From assembly GCF_001984155.1 (NCBI RefSeq), contig NZ_MTQO01000043.1:1-64000 (forward strand): a DNA stretch of 64,000 bases. Direction: 5' to 3'. Below, in pieces: positions 24,564 through 33,239 of the stretch. Position numbers and translations under genes: made by a program. Numbering within the stretch: position 1 is the stretch's first letter; every line of letters begins with the position of its first letter. Below the pieces are notes generated by a model that saw only the letters and a program-made list of their open reading frames with translations, had not been told where the DNA came from and searched no databases. The DNA is from Actinosynnema sp. ALI-1.44. Lineage in GTDB: Bacteria > Actinomycetota > Actinomycetes > Mycobacteriales > Pseudonocardiaceae.

Positions 24564-26128
24564 CAGTCACGGCAGATCCGCCTGCCGACGGCGTGAAACT
24601 CAGTCGGGGGCAAGTCGTCCAGGCGCTGTCCGGCCTGATGATGGGACTGTTCGTCGCCATCCTCGCGGGGACCGTCGTGGCCAACGCGCTGCCACGGATC
24701 GTCGCGGACCTCGGCGGTTCGCAGTCGTCCTACACCTGGGTGGTCACCACCGAGCTGCTCGCGATGACCGCGACGGTGCCGTTGTGGGGCAAGCTGTCCG
24801 ACCTGTACAACAAGAAGCTGCTGATCCAGCTGTCCCTGCTGATGTTCGTGATCGGCTCGCTCGTCGCCGGGTTCTCCCAGGACATCGGCACGCTGATCGC
24901 CAGCCGCGTCGTGCAGGGCATCGGCGCCGGTGGTCTGACCGCGTTGGTCTCGGTCGTGATGGCCGCCATGGTCTCGCCTCGTGAACTCGGTCGCTACATG
25001 GGCATCTTCGGTGCCGTGTTCGCGGTCGGCACGGTCGCGGGCCCGCTGATCGGTGGCGTCATGGTCGACACGTCGTGGCTGGGCTGGCGCTGGTGCTTCT
25101 TCCTGGGCGTGCCGTTCGCCGCGCTGGCGATCCTGCTGCTGCAGCGCACGCTGAAGCTCCCGACGGTCAAACGGGAAGGCGTGAAGGTCGACTACCTCGG
25201 CGCGTTCCTGATCATGCTGGGCGTGTCGACCCTGCTGGTGTGGACGTCGCTGGCCGGTCACCAGTTCGACTGGCTGTCCGGGTGGTCGTTCTTCCTGGTC
25301 GGTGCGGGTGTCGTCGTGCTCGCGCTGGCCGTGTGGGTGGAGTCGCGGGTGGCCGAGCCGATCGTGCCGCTGAGCATCTTCCGCAACCGCACGGTCACGC
25401 TCACCACGATCGTCAGCTTCCTCGTCGGTGTCGCGATGTTCGGCGGCACGGTGTTCCTGTCCCAGTACTTCCAGCTCTCACTGGGCAAGTCGCCGACCGT
25501 CGCGGGCCTGATGGGCCTGCCGATGATCTTCGGCCTGCTGGTCTCGTCGACCGTGTCCGGCCAGCTGATCAGCAAGACCGGCAAGTGGAAGGTGTACCTG
25601 GTCCTCGGCGGGATCCTGATGGTCGTCGGGTTCGCCCTGCTGGCCACGATCGACCGGAACACCAGCATCGTGCTGCTCAGCGCGTACATGGTGGTGCTCG
25701 GCATCGGCGTGGGCATGCTGATGCAGAACCTCGTGCTGGTCGCGCAGAACGACGTGGCCGCCCAGGATCTGGGTGCGTCCACGTCGGTGCTGACGTTCTT
25801 CCGCAGCCTCGGCGGCACGGTCGGCGTCAGCGTGCTGGGCGCGGTCCTGGCCAACCGGCTGACCAGCGAGGTCACCGCGCACCTCGGACCGTTGCCGGAC
25901 GGCGGCGGCACGTCGGCGGTGCCCGACCTCAACCTGCTGCCGCCGGAGATCGCGAACGTGTTCCGTGACGCCTACGGCGTGGCGACCAGCTCGATCTTCC
26001 TCTACTGCCTGCCGTTCGCGGCCCTGGCCGTCCTGGTGGTCTTCTTCATCAAGCAGATCCCGCTCAAGACCCAGACCGGTGCCGAACGACTGGCCCAGGA
26101 GTCCGCGGACGCGGTAGCAGTCGACTGA
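24560..26128 (+). CDS. MFS drug exporter, DHA2 (EmrB/QacA) family
   Basis: 522 aa with 14 predicted membrane helices. Motifs: LDxxIV-type helix 1 region (VVANALPRIVADLGGS), VTTELLAMTATVPLWGKLSDLYNKK (motif A), SRVVQGIGAGGLTALV (motif C-like), and GSLVAGFSQDI. It is a proton-driven exporter of lipophilic compounds in the plasma membrane. It is translated with the TetR regulator (ATGA overlap) and followed by a long hairpin. Confidence 0.93.
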   Translation: MTVTADPPADGVKLSRGQVVQALSGLMMGLFVAILAGTVVANALPRIVADLGGSQSSYTWVVTTELLAMTATVPLWGKLSDLYNKKLLIQLSLLMFVIGSLVAGFSQDIGTLIASRVVQGIGAGGLTALVSVVMAAMVSPRELGRYMGIFGAVFAVGTVAGPLIGGVMVDTSWLGWRWCFFLGVPFAALAILLLQRTLKLPTVKREGVKVDYLGAFLIMLGVSTLLVWTSLAGHQFDWLSGWSFFLVGAGVVVLALAVWVESRVAEPIVPLSIFRNRTVTLTTIVSFLVGVAMFGGTVFLSQYFQLSLGKSPTVAGLMGLPMIFGLLVSSTVSGQLISKTGKWKVYLVLGGILMVVGFALLATIDRNTSIVLLSAYMVVLGIGVGMLMQNLVLVAQNDVAAQDLGASTSVLTFFRSLGGTVGVSVLGAVLANRLTSEVTAHLGPLPDGGGTSAVPDLNLLPPEIANVFRDAYGVATSSIFLYCLPFAALAVLVVFFIKQIPLKTQTGAERLAQESADAVAVD

Positions 26129-26132
26129 CCGG

Positions 26133-26178
26133 CTCGTGAGTGTTTGGTCCGGTTCCAACCGGATCAAACACTCACGAG
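26133..26178. terminator. 22-bp-stem palindrome, terminator or dispersed REP-like element
   Basis: Arms starting CTCGTGAGTGTTTG and ending CAAACACTCACGAG form a 22-bp stem with one G-T wobble and only a 2-nt loop (CC). It begins 5 bp after the exporter stop and is followed by CTTTTC, so it can act as a terminator. Its length exceeds ordinary terminators and its sequence looks like a palindromic repeat that I believe recurs in Pseudonocardiales genomes. Confidence 0.8.
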
Positions 26179-26199
26179 GCTTTTCAGTAGGGTGGGGGT

Positions 26200-27231
26200 G
26201 TGATCCCGGTTGTCCTCCTCACCGGCTTTCTCGGCTCCGGCAAGACGACACTGCTCAACCACCTGCTGAGCTCCGCGCGCGGTACCAGGATCGGCGTGAT
26301 CGTCAACGACTTCGGCCAGATCAACGTCGACGCGATGGCGGTCGCCGGTCAGGTCGACTCGATGGTCTCGCTCGACAACGGCTGCCTGTGCTGCGTGGCC
26401 GACACGTCCGACATCGACGAGATGCTCGGCAAGCTCGCGGGCGCCAAGCTGGACGTGATCGTCATCGAGGCCAGCGGGCTGGCCGATCCGCAGTCCATGG
26501 TCCGCAAACTGCTGGCCAGCACCGACACCCGTGTCCGGTACGGCGGTCTGGTCACGGTGCTCGACGCCGTCGAGTTCGCCGGGACGCACGACCAGCACCC
26601 CGAACTGGCCAAGGCGCTCAAGATCGCCGACCTGCTCGTGCTGAACAAGACCGACCGGGTCGAATCGGTCACCGAGCTGGTCGACCTCGTGCGAACGCAC
26701 AACGGCGACGTCCCGATCGTGCCGGTGACGCACGGCCGCGTCGACCCCGAGCTGCTGTTCGACCGCGCGCCCGAGCGGCCGGTCGCCCGTCAGCTGACGT
26801 TCGACGACCTGACCGACCACTCGGATCACGCACACGCGGTGTACGACTCGGTGACGTTCACGTCCACCGAGCCGATGCACCCGGTCCTGCTGATGGACTT
26901 CCTGGACAACCGGCCCGCCGGGCTCTACCGGATGAAGGGCTTCGTCCACTTCGGGGTGCCCGGCCACACCGACCGGTTCGGCATCCAGACCGTCGGCAAC
27001 TACCTGCGCTTCCACCGTTCACCGTGGCCGCGCGGCACCAAGCCGGAGACCCAGCTCGTGCTGATCGGCAAGGACATCGACGCGGCCACGGTCGACTGGC
27101 TGGAAGCCTGTGGACAGACCGGGCCGGTCGAGGTCGACGACATGCTCTGGGTCACGCGCTACCTGGACTCAGTCGACGCCGCGCATGAGCTTCTTGAGCA
27201 GCGGTCGCAGTCCGATGAGGATGAGGCCTAG
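26200..27231 (+). CDS. CobW/COG0523 metallochaperone GTPase
   Basis: 343 aa, GTG start. Walker A GFLGSGKTTLLNHLL, the metal-binding GCLCC motif (DNGCLCCVADTSD), Walker B-like VIEASGLADP, and NKTD guanine-recognition motif are all present. A His/Asp cluster DHSDHAHAVYDS before the CobW C-terminal domain may add a metal site. COG0523 GTPases deliver Zn, Co or Fe to client enzymes. The gene has no zur box or metalloenzyme neighbour, so the metal is unknown. The last 63 bp overlap the convergent POT transporter. Confidence 0.92.
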   Translation: MIPVVLLTGFLGSGKTTLLNHLLSSARGTRIGVIVNDFGQINVDAMAVAGQVDSMVSLDNGCLCCVADTSDIDEMLGKLAGAKLDVIVIEASGLADPQSMVRKLLASTDTRVRYGGLVTVLDAVEFAGTHDQHPELAKALKIADLLVLNKTDRVESVTELVDLVRTHNGDVPIVPVTHGRVDPELLFDRAPERPVARQLTFDDLTDHSDHAHAVYDSVTFTSTEPMHPVLLMDFLDNRPAGLYRMKGFVHFGVPGHTDRFGIQTVGNYLRFHRSPWPRGTKPETQLVLIGKDIDAATVDWLEACGQTGPVEVDDMLWVTRYLDSVDAAHELLEQRSQSDEDEA

Positions 27232-28629
27232 CACGATCGCCGCGCCGCCGAGGATGCCGAAGTACGCGGGTTCGTTGTCGGCCGAGTAATAGGACGCCAG
27301 TTCACCCGCCGTCGACGACCCGGCCGCGAGGGAAAGGAAGAACAGCGCCACCATCTGCGCCTGGAACGCCTTCGGCGCGAGTTTCGTGCTCACCGAAAGC
27401 CCGACCGGTGACAGGCACATTTCCGCGAGCGCGAACACGATCAGGACCAGAATCAGGAAAAGCGGATTGACCACTTTCCCGGAACCGGCCTGAACGACCG
27501 CGACCATGAGCAGGAACGCGATTCCCATCCCGATCACACCGAGGGCGAATTTCACCGGCGTGCCCGGCTGGCGTTCGCGGAGTTTCGTCCAGAGCAGCGC
27601 GAACAACGGTGCCAGCACGATCACCGCCGCCGGTTCGACCGAGTTGAACGCCTCCGGGGTGATGTGGAATCCGAGCCCGTCCAGATCCACCCGGGTGTCG
27701 GCGAAGATCGGCAGCACGGTGAACTGCTGCTGGAACAGCGACCAGAAACCGAAGCTGATGATGAACAGCGGAATGAAGGCGTAAACCCGGCTGCGCTCCA
27801 CCGGTGTGATCTTCTTGCTGGTCAGGATGACCACGAAATAGGCGACCGACACCGCGAGCACGGTCCACGTGACGATCTTCGCCAGGTTGTCCGGCCGGAT
27901 CACGCCGAGGACCACGAGCAGCACGAGCACGACCACAACGGCCGCGATGATCGAGAAGGACCGGACCCTGGCCGCGCCGGTGAGCGGGTTGGGCACCACA
28001 CTCGCCTGGTCGCCGAGGTTGCGGCGGTTGATCCAGTACTGGGCCAGACCGAGCGCCATACCGACGGCCGCCGCGCCGAAGCCGACGTGGAAGCCCCACT
28101 CGTCGCGCAGGTAGCCGGTGACGATCGGGCCGAGCGTCCCGCCGATGTTGATGCCCATGTAGAACAGCGAGAACCCGGCGTCTCTGCGGGCGTCGCCCTC
28201 CTCGTACAGCGTGCCGACCAACGCCGTCACGTTCGACTTCAGCCCGCCCGTGCCGAGGATCACCAGCACCAGGCCGATCGCGACACCGGTGAGGCCGGGA
28301 ACCACGGCCAGCACGACGTGGCCGAGCATGATGAACAGGGCACCGAAGAACACGGTGCGTTCCGCGCCGAGCAACCGGTCCGCGACCCACGCCCCGCCGA
28401 CCGAGGCCAGGTAGGCCAGGCCGCCGTACGCGCCGACGATGCCTGCCGCGGTGGCCTTCGGCAGGCCGAGGCCGCCGTCGGTGACGCTGTAGTACAGGTA
28501 GAACGCAAGGATCGCCTGCATTCCGTAGAAGGAGAACCGTTCCCACAACTCGGTGCCGAACAGGTTCGCCAGCGCGCGGGGGTGTCCGAAGAATCCGCGC
28601 TGGGGTGCTTTCGAAAACGCCGTTGTCAC
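27169..28629 (-). CDS. POT/PTR-family proton-coupled oligopeptide transporter
   Basis: 486 aa, GTG start, about 12-14 membrane helices. The POT signature is clear: FGTELWERFSFYGMQAIL with the ExxER proton-coupling motif, FSLFYMGINIGGTLGPIVTGYL (the PTR2 signature), and ALAEMCLSPVGLSVSTKLAP late in the protein. It imports di- and tripeptides with protons across the plasma membrane. Its 3' end overlaps the CobW-type GTPase gene by 63 bp in convergent orientation. Confidence 0.94.
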   Translation of the reverse strand: MTTAFSKAPQRGFFGHPRALANLFGTELWERFSFYGMQAILAFYLYYSVTDGGLGLPKATAAGIVGAYGGLAYLASVGGAWVADRLLGAERTVFFGALFIMLGHVVLAVVPGLTGVAIGLVLVILGTGGLKSNVTALVGTLYEEGDARRDAGFSLFYMGINIGGTLGPIVTGYLRDEWGFHVGFGAAAVGMALGLAQYWINRRNLGDQASVVPNPLTGAARVRSFSIIAAVVVVLVLLVVLGVIRPDNLAKIVTWTVLAVSVAYFVVILTSKKITPVERSRVYAFIPLFIISFGFWSLFQQQFTVLPIFADTRVDLDGLGFHITPEAFNSVEPAAVIVLAPLFALLWTKLRERQPGTPVKFALGVIGMGIAFLLMVAVVQAGSGKVVNPLFLILVLIVFALAEMCLSPVGLSVSTKLAPKAFQAQMVALFFLSLAAGSSTAGELASYYSADNEPAYFGILGGAAIVLGLILIGLRPLLKKLMRGVD

Positions 28630-28702
28630 GTTTCGTCACCTTACGCCGGACGGCTCATACCTGCTCAACCCCCGTCGGTAGGGAATGTGATAACCCTTTC
28701 GG

Positions 28703-30916
28703 GTGGGCACGAGTGAGCCGTTCCGGGGCGCGGTGCTCGAGGCTGTCCTCGAGCGGATCACGTACGCCAACGAGGACACCGGGTACACGGTGGCCCGCGC
28801 CGACACCGGGCGCGGCGGGGACCTCGTCACCGTGGTGGGTGCGCTGCTCGGCGCCCAGCCCGGGGAATCGATCCGGATGCGCGGCCGGTGGGGCTCGCAC
28901 CCGCAGTACGGCAAGCAGTTCCACGTCGAGGACTACACCACCGTGCTGCCCGCGACCGTGCAGGGCATCCGCCGGTACCTCGGATCCGGGTTGATCAAGG
29001 GCATCGGGCCCGTGCTGGCCGACCGGATCGTCGAGCACTTCGGCGTCGACGCGCTCGACGTGATCGAGCGGCAGCCGGAGCGGCTGATCGAGGTGCCCAA
29101 GCTGGGGCCCAAGCGCACCAAGCTGATCGCGGCGGCGTGGGAGGAGCAGAAGGCCATCAAGGAGGTGATGGTCTTCCTGCAGGGCGTCGGCGTCTCGACC
29201 TCGCTCGCGGTGCGGATCTACAAGCAGTACAACGACAAGTCGATCGACGTGGTGCGCACCGAGCCGTACCGGTTGGCCTCGGACGTGTGGGGGATCGGGT
29301 TCCGCACCGCCGACACCATCGCCAAGGCGGTCGGCATCCCGCACGACAGTCCACAGCGGATCAAAGCGGGCCTGCAGTTCACGCTCTCGGAGTCGACCGG
29401 TGACGGGCACTGCTACCTGCCGGAGCAGCGGCTGATCGCCGACGCGGTCAAGATCCTCCAGGTGGACACCGGTGCGGTGATCGACTGCCTGGCCGAACTG
29501 GTCGACGAGGAAGGTGTGGTGCGCGAACTCGTGCCCGGTGAGGACGCCGAGCTCGACGAGGTGGCGATCTACCTCGTGCCGTTCCACCGTGCCGAGATCT
29601 CACTGGCGGGCCAGCTGGTCCGGCTGTTGCGGTCCGACGCGGACAGGATGGCCGCGTTCGCCGGGGTCGACTGGGACCGTGCGCTCGCCTGGCTGCACAA
29701 ACGCACCGGGGCGCAGCTGGCGCCCGAGCAGGAGCAGGCCGTCCGGCTGGCGCTGACGAGCAAGGTCGCCGTGATGACCGGTGGGCCCGGCTGCGGCAAG
29801 AGCTTCACCGTCCGGTCCATAGTGGAGCTGGCCACGGCGAAAGGCGCACGGGTCGTGCTCGCCGCGCCGACCGGGCGCGCTGCCAAGCGGTTGAGCGAGC
29901 TGACCGGGCACGAGGCGAGCACCGTGCACAGGTTGCTGGAGCTCAGGCCTGGCGGCGACGCCGCGTACGACAAGGACCGGCCGCTGGACGCCGACCTCGT
30001 GGTCGTCGACGAGGCGTCCATGGTGGACCTGTTGCTGGCCAACAAACTGGTCAAGGCGCTCGCACCGGGAGCGCACCTGCTGCTGGTCGGCGACGTCGAC
30101 CAGTTGCCGTCGGTCGGCGCGGGCGAGGTGCTGCGCGACCTGCTGGCCCCGGGGACACCCGTCCCGCACGTCCGGCTGACGCACATCTTCCGGCAGGCCC
30201 AGCAGTCCGGTGTGGTCACCAACGCGCACCGGATCAACGCGGGGGAGCACCCGCACACCAGGGGACTCGACGACTTCTTCCTCTTCTCCGTCGACGACGT
30301 CGAGCAGACCGGACTGCTCACAGTGGACATCGTCGCGAACAGGATCCCGCGCAAGTTCGGGATCGACCCGCGCCGCGACATCCAGGTGCTCGTGCCGACC
30401 CACCGCGGCCCGGCGGGCGCGGCCGCGTTGAACTCCCTGCTGCAGGAGGCACTGACACCGTCCAAACCGAACCTTCCGGAACGCAGGTTCGGTGGTCGCG
30501 TGTTCCGGATCGGCGACAAGGTGACGCAGGTCCGCAACAACTACGACAAGGGTGCCAATGGTGTCTTCAACGGCACCATGGGCGTGGTGACCGGCCTCGC
30601 CGTCGAGGAACAGACACTGACCGTGCGTACCGACGAGGACGAGGAAGTCGGCTACGAGTTCAGCGAGCTGGACGAGCTGACCCACGCGTACGCTGTGACT
30701 ATTCACCGCTCGCAAGGCAGCGAATACCCGTGTGTGGTCGTCCCTGTCACCACCAGTGCGTGGATGATGTTGCAGCGGAACCTGCTGTACACGGCCGTGA
30801 CCAGGGCTAAGAAACTCGTCGTGCTGGTCGGCTCGGCCAAGGCGATCGGCCAGGCCGTGCGCACCGCGAGCACCGGTCGCAGGTATACAGCCCTTGACCA
30901 TCGGCTTCGCGCGTGA
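28703..30916 (+). CDS. recD2: RecD2-type SF1B DNA helicase
   Basis: 737 aa, GTG start. The long N-terminal region has OB-like and tandem HhH segments (LIKGIGPVLADRIVEHFG, GIGFRTADTIAKAVGIP) as in RecD2. Walker A TGGPGCGKSFTV is at about residue 360, followed by AAPTGRAAKRLSELTG, VVVDEASMVDLLLA, LLVGDVDQLPSVGAGEVL, and the C-terminal UvrD-like motifs TIHRSQGSEYPCVVVP and LLYTAVTRAKKLVVLVG. It is a 5'-3' helicase in DNA repair that works without RecBC; no recB or recC is adjacent. Confidence 0.95.
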   Translation: MGTSEPFRGAVLEAVLERITYANEDTGYTVARADTGRGGDLVTVVGALLGAQPGESIRMRGRWGSHPQYGKQFHVEDYTTVLPATVQGIRRYLGSGLIKGIGPVLADRIVEHFGVDALDVIERQPERLIEVPKLGPKRTKLIAAAWEEQKAIKEVMVFLQGVGVSTSLAVRIYKQYNDKSIDVVRTEPYRLASDVWGIGFRTADTIAKAVGIPHDSPQRIKAGLQFTLSESTGDGHCYLPEQRLIADAVKILQVDTGAVIDCLAELVDEEGVVRELVPGEDAELDEVAIYLVPFHRAEISLAGQLVRLLRSDADRMAAFAGVDWDRALAWLHKRTGAQLAPEQEQAVRLALTSKVAVMTGGPGCGKSFTVRSIVELATAKGARVVLAAPTGRAAKRLSELTGHEASTVHRLLELRPGGDAAYDKDRPLDADLVVVDEASMVDLLLANKLVKALAPGAHLLLVGDVDQLPSVGAGEVLRDLLAPGTPVPHVRLTHIFRQAQQSGVVTNAHRINAGEHPHTRGLDDFFLFSVDDVEQTGLLTVDIVANRIPRKFGIDPRRDIQVLVPTHRGPAGAAALNSLLQEALTPSKPNLPERRFGGRVFRIGDKVTQVRNNYDKGANGVFNGTMGVVTGLAVEEQTLTVRTDEDEEVGYEFSELDELTHAYAVTIHRSQGSEYPCVVVPVTTSAWMMLQRNLLYTAVTRAKKLVVLVGSAKAIGQAVRTASTGRRYTALDHRLRA

Positions 30917-30964
30917 TGTTGTAGCCTGCACTTACGTAGGTTTGTTTGGTTGGTGAGGTGTGTT

Positions 30965-31357
30965 GTGATCTCTGGCAAAGTGTTGCGGTTCGATGATGTT
31001 CGCGGTTACGGGTTCATCGCCCCGGACGACGGCGGCGAAGACGTGTTCATGCACGCGAACGACTTGCGTGACGAGAAGTTCCTGTTCACGCCGGGAACGG
31101 CGGTGGAGTTCGACGTCGTCGAAGGCGACAGGGGGCTGAAGGCGTCGTCGGTCAAGATCGTCGACCGGGGCCAGGCCAGGACCAACGCCAACGCGGACGA
31201 AGAGGTGATGTGCGACGTGCTGTCACCGCGTGAACTGATGCAGGAGTTGACGGAGGCGCTGCTGGAGGCGGCGCCGACCCTCACCGCGGCGCAGATCGTC
31301 CAGGTGCGCCAGCGCATCGCCAAACTCGCGCACGCCCACGGCTGGCTGGAAAGCTAG
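30965..31357 (+). CDS. Cold-shock domain protein with C-terminal helical extension
   Basis: 130 aa from GTG 30965, preceded by GGTGAGGTG. Residues 1-68 are a cold-shock domain: GKVLRFDDVRGYGFIAPDDG with RNP1-like RGYGFI, and EDVFMHAND as RNP2. The final 60 residues (PRELMQELTEALLEAAPTL) are a helical extension found in longer actinobacterial CspB-type proteins. It binds single-stranded RNA or DNA and acts as an RNA chaperone. It is 48 bp after recD2. Confidence 0.9.
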   Translation: MISGKVLRFDDVRGYGFIAPDDGGEDVFMHANDLRDEKFLFTPGTAVEFDVVEGDRGLKASSVKIVDRGQARTNANADEEVMCDVLSPRELMQELTEALLEAAPTLTAAQIVQVRQRIAKLAHAHGWLES

Positions 31358-31360
31358 GTC

Positions 31361-31395
31361 GCACAGCACAGCACAGCACGGCACAGCACGCGGCA
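31361..31395. repeat. Short tandem repeat (CACAG/GCACA)
   Basis: GCACA/CACAG pentamers repeat with slight degeneration in the gap between the convergent cold-shock and acetyltransferase genes. It is simple sequence likely made by polymerase slippage. Confidence 0.7.
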
Positions 31396-31403
31396 CAGAG
31401 GGG

Positions 31404-31853
31404 CTAGAGCCGCAGTTCGCCGACGACCTGACCACCGATCTGTTCCCCGGTGGGCCGAAATCCCATGCGTAAGTAGAACTCCTCGGGCCCATGCTCATGG
31501 GGGACCCACAACACGGTGATGCGGTCGGCGCCTCGGTCACGCGCCTCGGCGGCGACCGCGTCCACCGCGAACCGGCCGTATCCCTTTCCCTGGTGGTCGG
31601 CCGCGATGTTCAGCCGCCAGATCCCGCAGCGGAACGCGGTGACCGGGTTGCCGGGGTCGAACGCTGCCATGACGAAGCCGACGAGGTCCTCCCCGTCGTA
31701 CACCAGGCGTGGCCAAGCTGTGTCACGGTTGGCGTAGGCCTCGGCCAATGACAGCACCACGGGGGCCACCACGGCTTCCTGCTCGGGCAGCACCTTCAGG
31801 TCGCACGCCGCGTGCACGTTCGCGGGCGTGACCAGTTCCAGCCGGATGCTCAT
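31404..31853 (-). CDS. GNAT-family N-acetyltransferase
   Basis: 149 aa. GNAT motif A reads LNIAADHQGKGYGRFAVDAV (Q/RxxGxG/A for acetyl-CoA pyrophosphate), with AAFDPGNPVTAFRCGIWRL as the preceding strand and FYLRMGFRPTGEQIGGQVV as motif B. It resembles spermidine/spermine-type or small-molecule acetyltransferases of the BltD-like group. ATG 31853 (MSIRLELVTPANV) fits the family start. Substrate unknown. Confidence 0.9.
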   Translation of the reverse strand: MSIRLELVTPANVHAACDLKVLPEQEAVVAPVVLSLAEAYANRDTAWPRLVYDGEDLVGFVMAAFDPGNPVTAFRCGIWRLNIAADHQGKGYGRFAVDAVAAEARDRGADRITVLWVPHEHGPEEFYLRMGFRPTGEQIGGQVVGELRL

Positions 31854-31888
31854 GGTGGCACCGTATCAACGCCCACCGACATCTTTCC

Positions 31889-32251
31889 TCAGTTCGCGAG
31901 CAGTACGAGGACCAACCCGATCGTGGCCGGAACCGTCTGCACGAAAAGGATGCGCCTGCTCGCGGTGGCGGCGCCGTACAGGCCCGCGATCATCACGCAG
32001 ATCAGGAAGAAGACCGCGAAATGGAAGCCGGTCGTGCCACCCGCGATCAGCGCCCATACCAGCCCGGCGGCGAGAAAACCGTTGTACAGCCCCTGATTGG
32101 CGCCGAGGACAGCGGTCTGCTTGGTGAACTCCGCCGTCAGCCCGAACGCCTTCCGGCCGCGCGGAGTCGTCCACAGGAACATCTCGAGGACGAGGATGTA
32201 GGCGTGGATCGCGGCGACGAGCCCGATCACGATGTTCGCGGCCAGGTGCAT
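31889..32251 (-). CDS. DUF1304 membrane protein
   Basis: 120 aa with four predicted membrane helices. DUF1304 motifs are evident: AAIHAYILVLEMFLWTTPRG, NQGLYNGFLAAGLVW, and a C-terminal helix VQTVPATIGLVLVLL. Function is unknown in the family. It is transcribed in the same direction as the acetyltransferase, with 35 bp between them. Confidence 0.88.
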   Translation of the reverse strand: MHLAANIVIGLVAAIHAYILVLEMFLWTTPRGRKAFGLTAEFTKQTAVLGANQGLYNGFLAAGLVWALIAGGTTGFHFAVFFLICVMIAGLYGAATASRRILFVQTVPATIGLVLVLLAN

Positions 32252-32570
32252 CTCCAGGCCCTCCCGGATGCCGAACCAGCGGAGACGACCTCCGATTCGC
32301 GCGGAATCCTACCCGCTGTCACCGAAACCCGGCCCGGCGAAACACCTGCAACAACATGCGCGACTACGAACACAGTAAACATTACCTGTGACGAAATGCA
32401 CGAGTCGCAAGGGCGGGAAGGGTCTCATGTGGACTTGACCCGTTCGCCACGCCGCCACCGGGGGCACTTGGGCACCCGGTTCTGTCGGTACTGCGGGGAG
32501 CGTCCTCGGCTGCGAGTGCATCTGATCCGGGGCTTGACTTCAAGTTCACTTCAAGGTGCACGGTCAGGGC
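32252..32570. other. 319-bp intergenic region
   Basis: The gap between divergent DUF1304 and transketolase genes holds an AT-richer patch near 32370-32400 and the MerR-type promoter at 32533-32560. Short open frames in between (one encoding a lone CRYCG) lack start-site support. I see no RNA gene. Confidence 0.6.
32533..32560 (+). promoter_or_regulatory. MerR-type promoter/operator before transketolase genes
   Basis: CTTGACTTCAAG is followed by a second ACTTCAAG at 11-bp phase. TTGACT resembles a -35 hexamer, and the dyad fills the long 19-bp-type spacer used by MerR/SoxR-family activators. The ATG at 32571 is very close, so the transcript would be nearly leaderless. Confidence 0.5.
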
Positions 32571-33239
32571 ATGGAAACCAGACTCGCCGGGCTGTTCCGG
32601 CGGATGACAGGCGACGAGAAACACGAGTGGGCGGCGGCCTCCACACTCGATGTGCTGTGGGTGCTCTACGACCGGGTCCTCGACGTGTCGCCCGAACGGC
32701 CGGACGACCCGGACCGCGACCGGTTTCTGCTGTCCAAAGGGCACGGTCCGATGGCCTTCTACGCCGTGCTCGCCGCCAAGGGGTTCATCGACGCCGACGT
32801 GCTGGACCGGTGGACCGAGTTCGGCTCGCCGCTCGGGCAGCACCCCGACCGGACGCTGGTCCCCGGTGCCGAGATCGGCAGCGGCTCGCTCGGGCACGGC
32901 ATGGCGCTCGGCGTCGGCACGGCGTTCGGCCTTCGCGCGCAAGGGAGAACCGCACGCGTGGTGGTCCTCGTCGGCGACGGGGAACTGGACGAGGGCAGCA
33001 ACCACGAGGCGATCGCGGTGGCCGGTCGGCACAACCTCGACCGGCTGACCGTGGTCGTGATCGACAACCGCTCGTCGAGCCACGGGTGGCCCGGTGGGAT
33101 CGCCGACCGGTTCGCCGTCGAGGGCTGGCGCGCGGTCACCGTCGACGGGCGTGATCACGAAGCCCTGTACGAGGCACTGACCATCGAACCGGACGGGCGG
33201 CCGACGGTCGTCGTCGCGGAAGTGGGGAGCGGGGAATGA
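32571..33239 (+). CDS. Transketolase-like protein, N-terminal subunit
   Basis: 222 aa from ATG 32571. It carries the thiamine-diphosphate-binding half of transketolase: FLLSKGHGPMAFYAVLA, GSPLGQHPDRTLVPGAEIGS, SGSLGHGMALGVGTAFGL, and the GDG-x26-N motif from VLVGDGELDEGSNHEA to VVIDNRSSS. It overlaps the C-terminal subunit gene by 4 bp (ATGA). Split two-subunit transketolases occur in actinobacteria, often in pathways for unusual sugars or amino sugars instead of the central pentose pathway. Which substrate applies is not visible here. Confidence 0.9.
   Translation: METRLAGLFRRMTGDEKHEWAAASTLDVLWVLYDRVLDVSPERPDDPDRDRFLLSKGHGPMAFYAVLAAKGFIDADVLDRWTEFGSPLGQHPDRTLVPGAEIGSGSLGHGMALGVGTAFGLRAQGRTARVVVLVGDGELDEGSNHEAIAVAGRHNLDRLTVVVIDNRSSSHGWPGGIADRFAVEGWRAVTVDGRDHEALYEALTIEPDGRPTVVVAEVGSGE

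Noticed and set aside
32390-32570. Small plus-strand frame with a CRYCG motif
   Set aside because: Only one CxxC, no start-site support, and it overlaps the MerR-type promoter.
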